NCBI GenBank assembly: GCA_963780755.1
Contig: CAWACX010000002.1
Coordinates: forward strand, 1 to 64,000
Length of the DNA stretch: 64,000 bases
Source: JALYNX01 sp963780755
GTDB taxonomy: Bacteria; Actinomycetota; Acidimicrobiia; Spongiisociales; ZC4RG35
Direction of reading: 5' to 3'
In this document: positions 1 through 9,468 of the stretch, in pieces
Layout of the letters: every line of letters begins with the position of its first letter
Numbering within the stretch: the stretch's first letter is position 1
Notes under the pieces: model-generated
The model's input: the letters and a program-made list of their open reading frames with translations, nothing else
Database searches by the model: none
What the model was told of the DNA's origin: nothing
Translations under genes and position numbers: made by a program

Positions 1-163
1 ACTGCAAGTGTGAGGGCCGTCAGTAGTCGGACCGTCCGAGCCTGTTCAGTCCGGCCTTCCCCTCTCGAGCGCGAAGCGCCCAGGTCCTATCAATGTGTCG
101 GCCCTTGGGCCGACGGGAGATCATTGGTCTCTGTATCTACTCTTGGACCCGGAAAAGCCCTCG

Positions 164-236
164 GCCCTCGTAGCTCAGGGGATAGAGCACAGGTTTCCTA
201 AACCGGGTGTCGCAGGTTCGAGTCCTCCCGAGGGCG
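164..236 (+). tRNA. tRNA-Arg (anticodon CCT)
   Basis: Cloverleaf can be drawn by hand: the 7-bp acceptor stem gccctcg / cgagggc pairs fully, the D stem is gctc / gagc, the anticodon loop is ttcctaa with CCT at 197-199, and the T loop is ttcgagt. CCA is not encoded. Two stem positions mismatch: A191-G205 in the anticodon stem and C213-C227 in the T stem. The related fragments further on carry the pairing bases, so this copy may hold errors or be a degrading target. An integrase gene follows at once, which marks the tRNA as the integration target of the island to its right. Confidence 0.85.
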
Positions 237-356
237 CCGCTTGCCGATTTCGCCTATTACTGGTTGGCGATTCTGGCCCTCTAGATTTTCTTGACAATGG
301 CGGCCATTGGGACTCAGCACCGGTGTCTTTCCTTGACGCTGCCTCTAACGTCGGGG

Positions 357-1231
357 GTGAGACTTGACCAGGCATGGGAATCCTGGGACCTCGACCTTCG
401 GGCCTCCCGAAAGGCCCACCGAACTAGAGAGACGTACAAGCTTGCCGTGGACCAGCTGACTGACTGGTTGAAGAACGAGTCTCGGTCAATCGAAGTCACG
501 AAATCACTCGAAAAGACCTCCGTGGGTTCATCCTCCATGTCCTCGAAGACCGAAGTCCCGCGACGCCAAGCAGCGCCACTCCTCACTAAAAGTGTTCTTC
601 GGGTGGCTGGTCGACGAAGGGGACATCCGTCCAACCCAATGATCGGAGTCAAAGCCCCCAAGGTTCCGGAGAAGCCAATTCCCGTTGTCGGTCAACGGGC
701 GTTCGATCTATTGGTCGAGTCCTGTGATGCCACGTTCGTCGGGAGAAGGACGAGGCAATCCTCAGACTGCTCTGGGACACCGGCATGAGGCTGGGTGAGC
801 TAGTCGACCTCAAGGCAGACGACGTCTCATTCCAGGTGGATGTCGTGTGGGTCGCGGGCAAAGGTGAAAAGACGGACAAGTGCCCTACACCGAGACCACG
901 GCCCGAACTTTGAACCGGTACATGAAGGGGAGGGACCGGCGACCTGACTCGATGAGCGAGTGGCTTTGGCTTGGAGAGCGTGGCCGTCTAGGAAAGACCG
1001 GCGTCGGGCAAATGCTTCAGGAGACGAAGCCAGAAGCTAGGGATCGCACACATCAGCCCACATCAGTTTCGACACTCCGCTGCAGACAGGCTTCTGACCC
1101 TGGGCATGCAGGAGGGCGAAGTGATGGAGATCCTCGGCTGGTCCAGAGGCAGCCGGTCGATGCTGGATCGGTATGGACGAAGCGTGGCGAACCAACGGGC
1201 GTTCGAGACCTATCGTCGGCTCGTCGGCTGA
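357..1231 (+). pseudogene. Frameshifted tyrosine recombinase / integrase of the tRNA-Arg island
   Basis: Phage-type tyrosine integrase, about 290 residues if the frames are joined. The N-terminal core-binding domain (TRETYKLAVDQLTDWL) is in one frame, followed by pieces reading DLRGFILHVLEDRS, FFGWLVDEGD, ILRLLWDTGMRLGEL, SPHQFRHSAADRLL and EILGWSRGSRSMLDRYGRS. The catalytic Arg (TGMRLGEL), the His-x-x-Arg (HQFR), the Trp of ILGW and the Tyr nucleophile (LDRYG) are all present but spread over at least four frame changes between about 500 and 1080. A GTG at 357 after a G-rich stretch is a plausible start; ATG 291/297 is possible. The position 120 bp downstream of tRNA-Arg is typical of an island integrase. 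It is either decayed or damaged by consensus indels. Confidence 0.8.
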
Positions 1232-1391
1232 TTCCGCCTTATCCCCTCATGGAGTGCGATGGCTGCTCAGCACTGACATCCCTCAGTTCTGAGGAATGTT
1301 TGGCAACCAGAGAGTTATCAAGAAACCGCTAGAACGGTTAGCGGCCACACCTAGAGCCGACCCGCGCATGCCGGTAAATTTGTGCGAGCCT

Positions 1392-1612
1392 TCAAGTGGG
1401 GCCTAGTAGGCCTTTAAGTTTGTGTTTATCTACGTCGTAAGCATTCAGGACCTCGTCGCCGTAGTGGTTGATGACCTTCACGGCGATACGGCCCATTTCG
1501 GGCTTCGGGAAAAGGGCGGCTGACCGTCGAGTGGAGGGATTCTCACGCCTCTTCGTTGATCTCGGCGCCGAAAGTGCGTTGGAGTCGCTCGTAGGCTCCG
1601 TCGGCACCGGTG
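1392..1612 (-). pseudogene. C-terminal remnant of an adenine-specific DNA methyltransferase-like protein
   Basis: Only about the last 60 residues remain. Joining two frames gives LQRTFGAEINEEA, then LHSTVSRPF and MGRIAVKVINHYGDEVLNAY. From memory this resembles the tail of large DNA methylase / type III Mod-like proteins. No methylase motifs (DPPY, FxGxG) are visible upstream, so it is a fragment. The reading stops at 1392 after a short non-family tail. It sits between the integrase and the three-gene module. The family assignment is from memory of the tail and is uncertain. Confidence 0.4.
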
Positions 1613-1680
1613 GGCCTTCAGACGCCTAGTCGGTTAGACCTGGGTGAGTAGCCGACACGGATCTACTAGCCACTCTCACT

Positions 1681-2231
1681 CTATTTATTGTCCCGAACTA
1701 GGCTTCTCTCCTGGAACCAACTGAGTGGCGTGATGTGCGGGTCGGTGTGGACTCTTATCCCATCCTCCTCAAAGCACCGCCTGCAGATTCCGTCAGGGAG
1801 GAGGACGTTGGGATGGGCCTTCAGCCGCGCCGGATTGAACATCGGATGCCCGCATCCGAACAGGAGTGGCCGGTCCCCTCTTTCTTCCATCCATTCATCA
1901 AATCGCTGGGGCCCGGCGTACTTGTCACCGAACGTGGCGAACATTGCTGACACCACTCCGTCTCCTCCTCAAAACGGTGACCGCAGACATAGACTCCATC
2001 GCTGCCCCAGATTCCCCGCTGATGCTTCGGCTCAACCTGCTCCGGGTCTGCGTCACGGGGATCAGGGATCTCGAAGCCCGGATACCGGTTGGTGAGAAGC
2101 GTGATAGCCGACTTCCGAGGGAAGGGATTCTCTTCGAGAAGTTTGCCAGCCAGATGTGATCCCCAGCGGTGGGCCCAGTCCAGGGCAAGCCTGAGGTCAT
2201 CGTCGTTGTAGGTGTCCCATGGCCTGCTCAT
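1681..2231 (-). CDS. Hypothetical protein with two CGH...CxxC zinc-like modules (frameshifted)
   Basis: I do not recognise a family. The start ATG at 2231 overlaps the end of the upstream gene by four bases (ATGA), so translation is probably coupled. The N-terminal part (MSRPWDTYNDDDLRLAL...) runs to about 1945, where a frame change is needed to continue into FGDKYAGPQRFDEWMEERG and the end at 1681. The joined protein of about 180 residues holds two similar Cys/His patterns, VCGHRFEEETEWCQQC and GCGHPMF...GICRRC, as in small structural zinc modules. It is the last gene of a three-gene minus-strand module beside the island integrase. Confidence 0.5.
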
Positions 2232-2778
2232 GACTCTCTCCTTTTGAAGTCGGGCACAGTCTCCTTGTGGCTGCGCTCCTCGCTCTCCTCAGAAACAGAA
2301 ATTGATGGCGATGACGAAGGGTGGGTGGTGGGTTCGTCTTCCCCCTCAACTCTCCTCAGGGACTCCACGATGGCGGAATCCGTAGTGGTCCCCTCCGGAT
2401 TCTGCGTCGCTACCACTACAGATTCTGCGTCGGTACCACCACGGAATCCGTAGTGGTTTGCGTTCTCCTGGACGGCCCGACACACCGAACAACTCTCCGT
2501 CCTGGGATGGTTCAGGTAGGGATACGCGCCATCCAGAACGGTGTAATTGCTTCTACGTCCGTTCCGGCGCTCCACCTTCATCAGGCCCCGGGCTTCAAGC
2601 TGGCCGAGATGATCCTGCAGAAGCGCTTTCGAATCCCTGTCATGTCGCTCAACTGCCGGAGGCTCCATGACCCCTCATGATGGGTCTTACGGCTGTACCA
2701 ATGCATCGTGTTGAGGACGATGACCAGGGCTGGGCCCAGATGCCTGGTGCCGTAGGCCGGGACAATCGTCCTGGTCAC
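2228..2778 (-). CDS. Winged-helix DNA-binding-like protein (frameshifted)
   Basis: The start GTG at 2778 overlaps the stop of the preceding small gene (GTGA). The N-terminal part (VPAYGTRHLGPALVIVL, then WSLRQLSDMTGIRK) is in one frame, and after a frame change near 2630 it continues as LLQDHLGQLEARGLMKVERR. Together these look like a winged helix-turn-helix as in replication or regulatory proteins of mobile elements. After a Cys pair (SCSVC) the C-terminal third is low complexity, rich in Ser, Thr and Glu, and encoded by the repeat cluster at 2374-2457. Length about 180 residues. A regulatory or replication role is inference. Confidence 0.5.
2374..2457 (+). repeat. Nested direct and inverted repeat cluster inside the HTH gene
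   Basis: Two identical 16-bp copies of CGGAATCCGTAGTGGT lie at 2374-2389 and 2442-2457. They flank two copies of a GATTCTGCGTCG unit followed by a TACCAC stretch (2398-2441). The sequence at 2412-2427 is a near-perfect reverse complement of the 16-mer (14 of 16), so the block is both direct and inverted in layout. On the minus strand it encodes a Ser/Thr/Val-rich stretch. Confidence 0.75.
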
Positions 2779-2955
2779 CCATCCCGCTCGGTGCGGTTAT
2801 GCATCACCTCGACGGTCTGGACCAGGAAGGCGAGGAGCTCCCTGGTTTTCTCCAGGCTGCGCTCCGAACCAGGATCGGCGGTGGTTACGGATTTCGGTCA
2901 GGGTGTCGCGGGCGAGCTCGACCTTGAGTTCAAGCTCCGCCAGGGTCAGTGACAT
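2775..2955 (-). CDS. Small helical hypothetical protein (first gene of coupled module, frameshifted)
   Basis: ATG at 2955 has a strong ribosome binding site (aaggagacg) directly upstream, which decides the start. It reads MSLTLAELELKVELARDTLT; after a one-base frame change near 2870 it continues as SERSLEKTRELLAFLVQTVE and ends at 2775. The result is about 60 residues, mostly charged helix with coiled-coil-like spacing. The stop overlaps the GTG start of the winged-helix gene. I do not recognise it. Confidence 0.45.
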
Positions 2956-3417
2956 CGTCTCCTTGATCGACTCGACCCAGCCAACAAACCACAACCCGGG
3001 CCGCTTGCTTCGTAAGGCTGGCTGACGTTCCACGTCGCCAAGAGTCCGAACCCCGACCCCGAGCTTCAGGCTGACCTACTCGACACAGGCATCGGTCACG
3101 GTGATGGGATCGCCAACTAGGGGGTCGGGGCGGCTCTCGGCTTCCCTTGCCGTCTGCCACAACATCCATCAGAAGTGATGGAGGGGTGGCCTCGATTCGG
3201 TCTAGACAGCGACCGCGACCTTCTATCTAGTGAACTGGACAACAGCCGCCAGGCACACCTAGAGCAAGACCGCGAACATCCGGTAATCCTGGGACTACCA
3301 ATCGTGGCCTGGCACGGAGACAAAGCCCTGAGACTTACAACAACGTGAGCCAAGGTGGCTCGTTGAGCATTTGGGAGGATTGCCCGAGGTGGACGACCAG
3401 GTACTCCAGCGATTCCG
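2956..3417. other. Stretch without a recognisable gene
   Basis: Reading on both strands gives only short, compositionally unconvincing frames. It lies between the three-gene module and the 3' end of hsdR. I see no RNA gene, terminator or clear promoter here. Confidence 0.4.
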
Positions 3418-6395
3418 TCAAGTTTCGCCTCGCCGTGCTTCGTCGTAGACAGTCCTCGCGAGATAGTCGGTGAACGCCTCCCGCATCCGGGCGTCGGCAG
3501 GATCAGCTTGAAGATGTCTTCGTTGGCGTTCATCTGGTTGATCACGGTGTCGAGGAAACCGGGGCGAAGGCGATCTTCTTGAAGGCGTCGAAGTCGTCGT
3601 TGTTCTGAGCGGCGGCACTACTGAGGGGATGGCGGCGAATGCCTCGTGGTACTGGTCGAGCACCAGTTTGTGTTCGTCGGTGAGCTCCGAGCCGTGCCGC
3701 TCGTTCATCTCCTTGACGATGATCACAGCGCCTCTTGGGCGTCCTCGCTCAGCGGCCGGTTTCCCCAGAACTGGGTCACCTCGTGGATCGCCTCTTCCAC
3801 CCCGGCGTCGCCCTCCCAGGTGATCTCGGTCCGGAGGTGGGTCAGCTCGACCTTGTCCGAGATGTCCAGTCGCGCCGCCCGGTCGTCTCGGAGCTTCATC
3901 TGCGAGGGCCCCCCGTAGACGTAGAGCTTCTCCAACTCCAGGTCGGTGAAGGTCACCACCTGGGAGAGGAACGCGTAGACCCGGACGAAGGGGTCGAGCG
4001 CTTCTTGAAGACCTCCTGGTCCTCTTCGGAAGGTCTCCGAACCGGTCCACCGCCGGGTTGAGCGCCGCCTCGGTCTTCTCGTGGGCGTCCTTCGGCCGCC
4101 GGAGACGAGCCACGGCGAAGGCCTCGATCTCGTCGGGCCGGATCACGTCGTGACGTCCCATGGCGGTCCGGGTGTCGTACAGCAGGTTCGGGTCGGTCGG
4201 GACGGCGACCGTCGTGCTCGTACCAGGGCTTGAAGGCCTCGCGTGATGTCCTCGGCCTCGTTGCGGAAGTCGAGGACGAAGGTGTCGGTCTTCTCGGGGT
4301 GGATCCGGTTGAGCCGCGAGAGCGTCTGCACGGCGTTGAGCCCGACGAGCGTCTTGTCCACGAACATCGTGTGCAGCAGCGGCTGGTCGAAGCCGGTCTG
4401 GAACTTCTCGGCGACGATCAGCACGCTGGTACTCGTCGGCTCGTCGAAGCGCTCCGCCGTCTGGCTCTCGGGGAAGCCGTTCATCCCCGACTCGGTGTAG
4501 CTCGACGCCGTCGTCGATCGACGTGCCCGGAGAACGCGACGAGCGCCTTCATGTCGGCGTAGCCCTTCTCGGCGATGTACGTGTCGATGGCCTGCTTGTA
4601 GCGGACGGCGTGGAGCCGGGACGGACGTGACCACCATCGCCTTGCCGTGACCGCCGATCTTGTGGCGACGTGGCTCGCGGAAGTGCTCGACGATGATCTC
4701 GGCCTTCTGGGCGAGGTTGTGCGGGTGCAGGGACACGAAGCGGGCGATCGCCGCCTTGGCCTTGCGTGTCGTCACTCGGGATCGTCGGCGACGGCCTTCC
4801 GACCTTCCAGTACGTCGCGTAGGTCGTGTAGTTGGCGAGCACGTCGAGGATGAAGCCCTCCTCGATGGCCTGGCGCATCGAGTAGAGGTGGAACGGCGCG
4901 TAGCCGCTCGCCGTCGAGGTTCGATCGCGTGCCGAACAGCTCGAGCGTCCGGGCCTTGGGCGTCGCGGTGAACGCGAAGAACGAGAGGTTCGGCTGGCGG
5001 CCACGGGCGGCCACCGATCGCGCCAGGGCGTCCTGCGGGTCCGCCGGCTCGTCCGCCGCCTCCGTCGCCTCGGCCGCCTCGAGCTGCGTCCTCGGCGATG
5101 CCGCCGAGGGCGGCCTTCAGGTCCTTGGCGGCCTCGCCGGTCTGGGACGAGTGGGCCTCGTCCACGATGACGGCGAAGCGGCGCTGTGCCGGCAGGTCGC
5201 TCGACCTTGTCGAGGATGAACGGGAACTTCTGGAGCGTCGTGATGACGATCCGGGCCTGCTCGCCGGCCAGGGCGTCCGCCAGCTGCTGGGCAGTCCTGG
5301 TCGATCCGCGCGACGACCCCGTGCGCGTGCTCGAACTGGTAGATCGTCTCCTGGAGCTGGCGGTCGAGGATCACGCCGGTCGGTGATCACGACCACCTTG
5401 TCGAAGACCTTCGTGTCGTCGTCGTCGTGGAGCGACTGAGCCGGTGGGCGAGCCAGGCGATGGTGTTGGACTTGCCCGAGCCGGCCGAGTGCTGGACGAG
5501 GTAGCTGCTGCCCGGCCCCGTGCGTCGCGGGCGTCGCTCGACAGCGGCGGACGGCGTCCCACTGGTGGTAGCGGGGGAAGATCGTCTTCTGCTCCTTCGG
5601 CTCTCGGGGTCGGTCTCGACGTGGATGAAGCGGCCCAGGAGGTCGAGCCAGGCGTCTCGCGCCCAGACCTCCTCCCACAGGTAGCGGGTGCGGTGCCCGT
5701 CCGTCCGGCGCGTTGCCCTTCCCGCCGTCGTCGCCCCGGTTGAACGGCAGGAACGCGGTGTCTCTCCCCGCAGCCTGGTGGTCATCTCACCAGGTCGGGG
5801 TCCACGGCGAAGTGGACCACACGCCGGCCCAGGGTCACGTTCGCCGGGTCGCGGTCCTCCCGGTACTGGCCTTCGCGTGCTCGACGGTCTGGTGGGTCAG
5901 CGGGTTCTTCAGCTCGGCGGTCGCGACCGGGATGCCGTTGACGAACAGAGGCACAGGTCGATCGTCTTGGCTGGCGGCGTCGTCCACTTGCCCACGTCGA
6001 GCTGGCGGACCACGGCCAGACGATTGCCCGATACTTGACCTCGAGCTCCTCGGTCAGCGCGTGGGCGGGCCGGAAGTAGGCGAGGCGGATGTCGACACCG
6101 AGGTCGGTGACCCCATTGCGGAGCAGATCGACCACCCCGTTCCGGCTCGGGTTGTCCAGCTCCTTGGCGACCCGCTTCGACCAGGCCGGCTCGCGCCGCG
6201 TTCTCGCCACCATGGCGAGAGACCAGCTCGGCCCAGGCCTCGGATTGGGTCGCTCTGGACGAACGCGATCAAGCTCGTCGGGGAAGACACCGGTGACCGG
6301 GTCCAGCCCGTGCCGGTCGACGCGATGCCCAACCAGACGCTGGTGGTCAGGAGGTGCTCGATGTGGTCCTCGAAATTGAGCTCCTTGGTACTCAA
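3418..6395 (-). pseudogene. hsdR: Type I restriction endonuclease R subunit (many frameshifts)
   Basis: The motor and nuclease subunit of a type I restriction-modification complex; it cleaves DNA after ATP-driven translocation. About 990 residues when frames are joined, normal for the family. It starts at TTG 6395 (STKELNFEDHIEH) in a TTGA overlap with hsdS. The N-terminal nuclease part shows VDLRLAYFRPAH-like sequence and ELEVKYRA / ATAELKNPL. The helicase part shows Walker A (HSAGSGKSNTIAWLAH), the DEAH box (VIVDEAHSSQTGEAAKDL), EKFQTGFDQPLLHTMFVDK and NAVQTLSRLNRIHPEKTDTF. The end reads AFTDYLARTVYDEARRGE. I count well over ten frame changes, so the gene is either decayed or in a badly resolved assembly stretch. 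Confidence 0.8.
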
Positions 6396-7661
6396 GCCGG
6401 GACCTCGAGCCCCATCGCCTCCTCGGATGGCTTGTGACCTTGAGGTGGCCTCGTCGAGCTGGCCGGTGACGGCGGCAGTGATCAGGGCCTGGCGGTACTC
6501 GGCGAGGAGGTTGAGCTGGCGCTTGAGCGCTCGCTCCAGCGCAACGCAGTCCGTTCATGCGATCCAATGACGGTTGGCGATTCGGAGCTGCTCCGGTCGC
6601 GGGGGCACAGACGATCGAATTCCTCGACCTGAGTCAACAGGGTCGATTCGCTTTGAAATGCGGCCCGGTCGAGCACCAGTCTTCCGCCTCAGATAGGACA
6701 TGTCGCCCGATGCGTACTTGAGAATCCGCGTGGTTGTTCAGCCTCTGGCGAAGTCAGGCAGATGTCCGCAATGCAGAAGTTCGTGGGTATCCGTGAAGCA
6801 GCCTGCCGAGGGCTCGCGTCTCGCGAGTAAATGATGTCGCCCTCATCGGGGGAGATACTACCACCGATGCGGTCTGCTCGAGCGAAGGAGCTTCCGCCGT
6901 GTCACGGCTAGTCCCCGCCGATAGTCGCCCTTGCGACATGCTGTCCGAACTGGAGATCCCGTAGGCGCCATCGAGGGTCCGACCTGATGCAATCTGTGAT
7001 CCACCAACTCCGGACGTCGGCCAGTGCGTGACGGCAATCGAGCTGGATCCAGTCGATCGTCTGAGTCTTGCATCGGGACGTGACGGTGTCGAGACCCTTG
7101 GTCACGGCGTGGGTGATCAGGGCGGTCCGCTTCTCGGCGAGGAGATCCATCAGCCTCCTCTTGGCCTCGACCAGGGCGTCGATCAGATGCGTCTCTCGAT
7201 CGAGAAAGTCGGCGATGAGGCGCTGGATGCCTGGTGTGGAAGGAAGCAACATCGAGATCCGAGACGTCCCATCGAAGTGTCCCACTGAGCCCGGCACGGA
7301 CCCCATTCGGAGACGGCGTCGATACTCGGCGATATACTGGCTCGGAATCGAAGGAGATAGTGAGAGGAATCGCCCATCGAAAGATGGGTGTCGAAGACCA
7401 TATAGTCAGGACTAACAAGGTCCATCGTCCAGCGAGACACCAATACTACCTTGCCATGGTCTTCATCTTGTTCGCGACTAGTCGCCAGGCCGGACACCTT
7501 GTAGTGTCGGAGCATCGGCGCTTGCCTGAAGTTGTCGATCGTCTGACGCTCGGAATCACTCCATAGTCTCGGTACACAGATAGGAGTGGCAAGTCAGGTG
7601 GACCTCCTTGCTCGTCCACGTCCGCGGGACGTCGTCATCCGGGACTTCGACCGGAACTCAT
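6392..7661 (-). pseudogene. hsdS: Type I restriction-modification specificity subunit S (frameshifted)
   Basis: Determines the DNA target of the type I complex through two target-recognition domains separated by conserved helices. The N-terminus reads PPDLPLLSVYRDYGVIPSER, typical of HsdS. After a frame change comes VSPDYMVFDTHL, then the first spacer helix IADFLDRETHLIDALVEAKR with LLAEKRTALITHAVTKGL. The C-terminal copy of the spacer ends in AEYRQALITAAVTGQLDEAT. The ATG at 7661 lies 5 bp after the hsdM stop, and the TGA at 6394-6392 overlaps the TTG of hsdR. Several frame changes interrupt both recognition domains. Confidence 0.75.
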
Positions 7662-7666
7662 CGCGG

Positions 7667-9448
7667 TCACTCGCTGATCTCTTCGAGCAACGCCAGGATC
7701 TCGGATTCCAGTCCTTCGATGTCGGCGTCGATCTCCTCCAGCGGTCGGGGCGGGACGTAGACGTAGAATTCCCGGGTGAACGGGATCTCGTATCCGATCT
7801 TGGTCTTAGCGTGGTCTACCCAGGCGTCGGGAACCCAGGGCAGGACCTCGGTCTCTATGTACTCCTCGACCGTCGGCTCGATGCGCCTCGTCGGCCAGCC
7901 GGTCGGTCGGGTCCGACACCCATGGGTAGTCCCGACTGCAGGCAGCGGCACGTTTCGGTGTCCCGCAGCTCCGGGTCGGGGATCGGCCTTGCCCTTCTTA
8001 TCGAGATCGGTGCCCTCCTTGGGTCGCTCCACCGTCACCTTCTGGAATCCGAAGTGGTGGTTAGGGAACACCTTCGACACTTTGGGATCTGCGTCAGCGA
8101 ACTCCTGGTGGATCCGGGTGATCTCGGCGATGTGTCGTCGGAGAAGCTCCCGGCGCTTGTCGCCGAGGCTCTTCTTCATCGGCTTCCACATGGCCCGAGC
8201 GTCGATGAGCTGCACCTTGCCCTTCCGCTCCTCCGACTTGTTGTTGGTGACCAGCCAGATGTAGGTGGCGATCCCGGTGTTGTAGAAGAGCTGCTCGGGG
8301 AGGGCGACGATCGCCTCCAGCCAGTCGTTCTCGATGATCCAGCGTCGGATCTCCGACTCTCCCGCCCCGGCGACCCGGTGAACAGGGGGGAGGCGTTGAA
8401 GATGATGCCGATCCGGGAGCCGCCCTTCTCCACCGGCTTCATCTTCGAGATCATGTGGAGCAGGAACAGCATCGAGCCGTCGGACTTGCGGGGAAGACCG
8501 GGGCCGAACCGGCCATCGAAACCCTGCGTCTCGTGCTCTTTGTTATCGGGTCGGCGTATTTCCCCCAGTCCACCCCGAAGGGCGGATTGGCCAGCATGTA
8601 GTCGAAGTCATGCCGGTGCCCGTCGTCGGTGAAGCTGTTGCCGGAGATGATGTCCCTCGGCTTCTGCCCTTTGACCATCATGTCCGACTGGCGATGGCGT
8701 AGGTCTCATCGTTGAGCTCCTGGCCGAACAGCGGCCACCTTCGCCTCCGGGTTGTGCTCGCTGATGTATTCCTCGCCGACACTCAACATCCCACCGGTAC
8801 CGCCGCCGGGTCGTAGAGAGTGGCGATCGGCCCGGCTTGGTCATCACCGCATCGTCATCGGTGATGAGCAGGTTGACCATGAGCCGGATCACCTCACGCG
8901 GGGTGAAATGCTCCCCGGCGGTCTCGTTGGAGAGCTCCGAGAACTTCCGGATCAGCTCCTCGTAGAGGTAGCCCATCTCGGTATTGAACGCTTGTCGGGT
9001 GGAGGTCGAGCGCCGCGAACTTGCCCACCACCTGATAGAGGATCCCGGCCTTCGCCAACCGGTTGATGATCGGGAAGAAGTTGAAGCGTTCGATCACATC
9101 CCGGACATCAGGAGAGAACCCGGAGACGTACGTCTTCAGGTTGGCGGCGACGTTGTCCGGATCGTCGGTCAGGTTGCCGAAGCCGAGCGGCGAGGTGTTG
9201 TAGAACTCGTGGCCGTAGATCGCCTTGGCGAAGGTGCGCAGGGCGAGTTCAGCGCCATCCATCCCCTCGACAGTCTTCGCCCTCTCCAGAAACTCGGCCT
9301 TCCCACCGGTGAGCACCGCATCAAGCCGACGGAGGACGGTGAAAGGGAGCACCACCTTCTGGTACTCCGACTGTTTGAAATCGCCGCGCAGAATCTCGGC
9401 GACCGACCAGATAAGGGCCGCGTTGTTGGTCTGGGCTTCTTTGCTCAT
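7667..9448 (-). pseudogene. hsdM: Type I restriction-modification DNA methyltransferase subunit M (frameshifted)
   Basis: N6-adenine methyltransferase subunit of the type I complex, protecting host DNA. The start ATG 9448 gives MSKEAQTNNAALIWSVAEIL, the usual HsdM N-terminal helical domain, intact to about 9000. It continues in other frames with MGYLYEELIRKFSELSNETA and GEHFTPREVIRLM (motif X/I region), and the catalytic motif IV LANPPFGVDWGKYADP near 8580. The C-terminal part (8215-7667) ends in EGLESEILALLEEISE. About 590 residues if joined, with at least five frame changes between 8990 and 8215. It is the second gene of AlbA_2-hsdM-hsdS-hsdR. Confidence 0.8.
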
Positions 9449-9468
9449 GGCCTAGACATGTGCCCCCC

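Noticed and set aside
95..367. Open frames running through the tRNA-Arg gene and its fragments (also near 19643-19858, 30075 and 30611)
   Set aside because: They are translations of the tRNA sequence itself; the protein-like similarity between them only reflects the repeated tRNA 3' end.
2374..2457. CRISPR-like repeat
   Set aside because: Repeat units are adjacent, partly inverted and only two of each kind; no spacers or cas genes.
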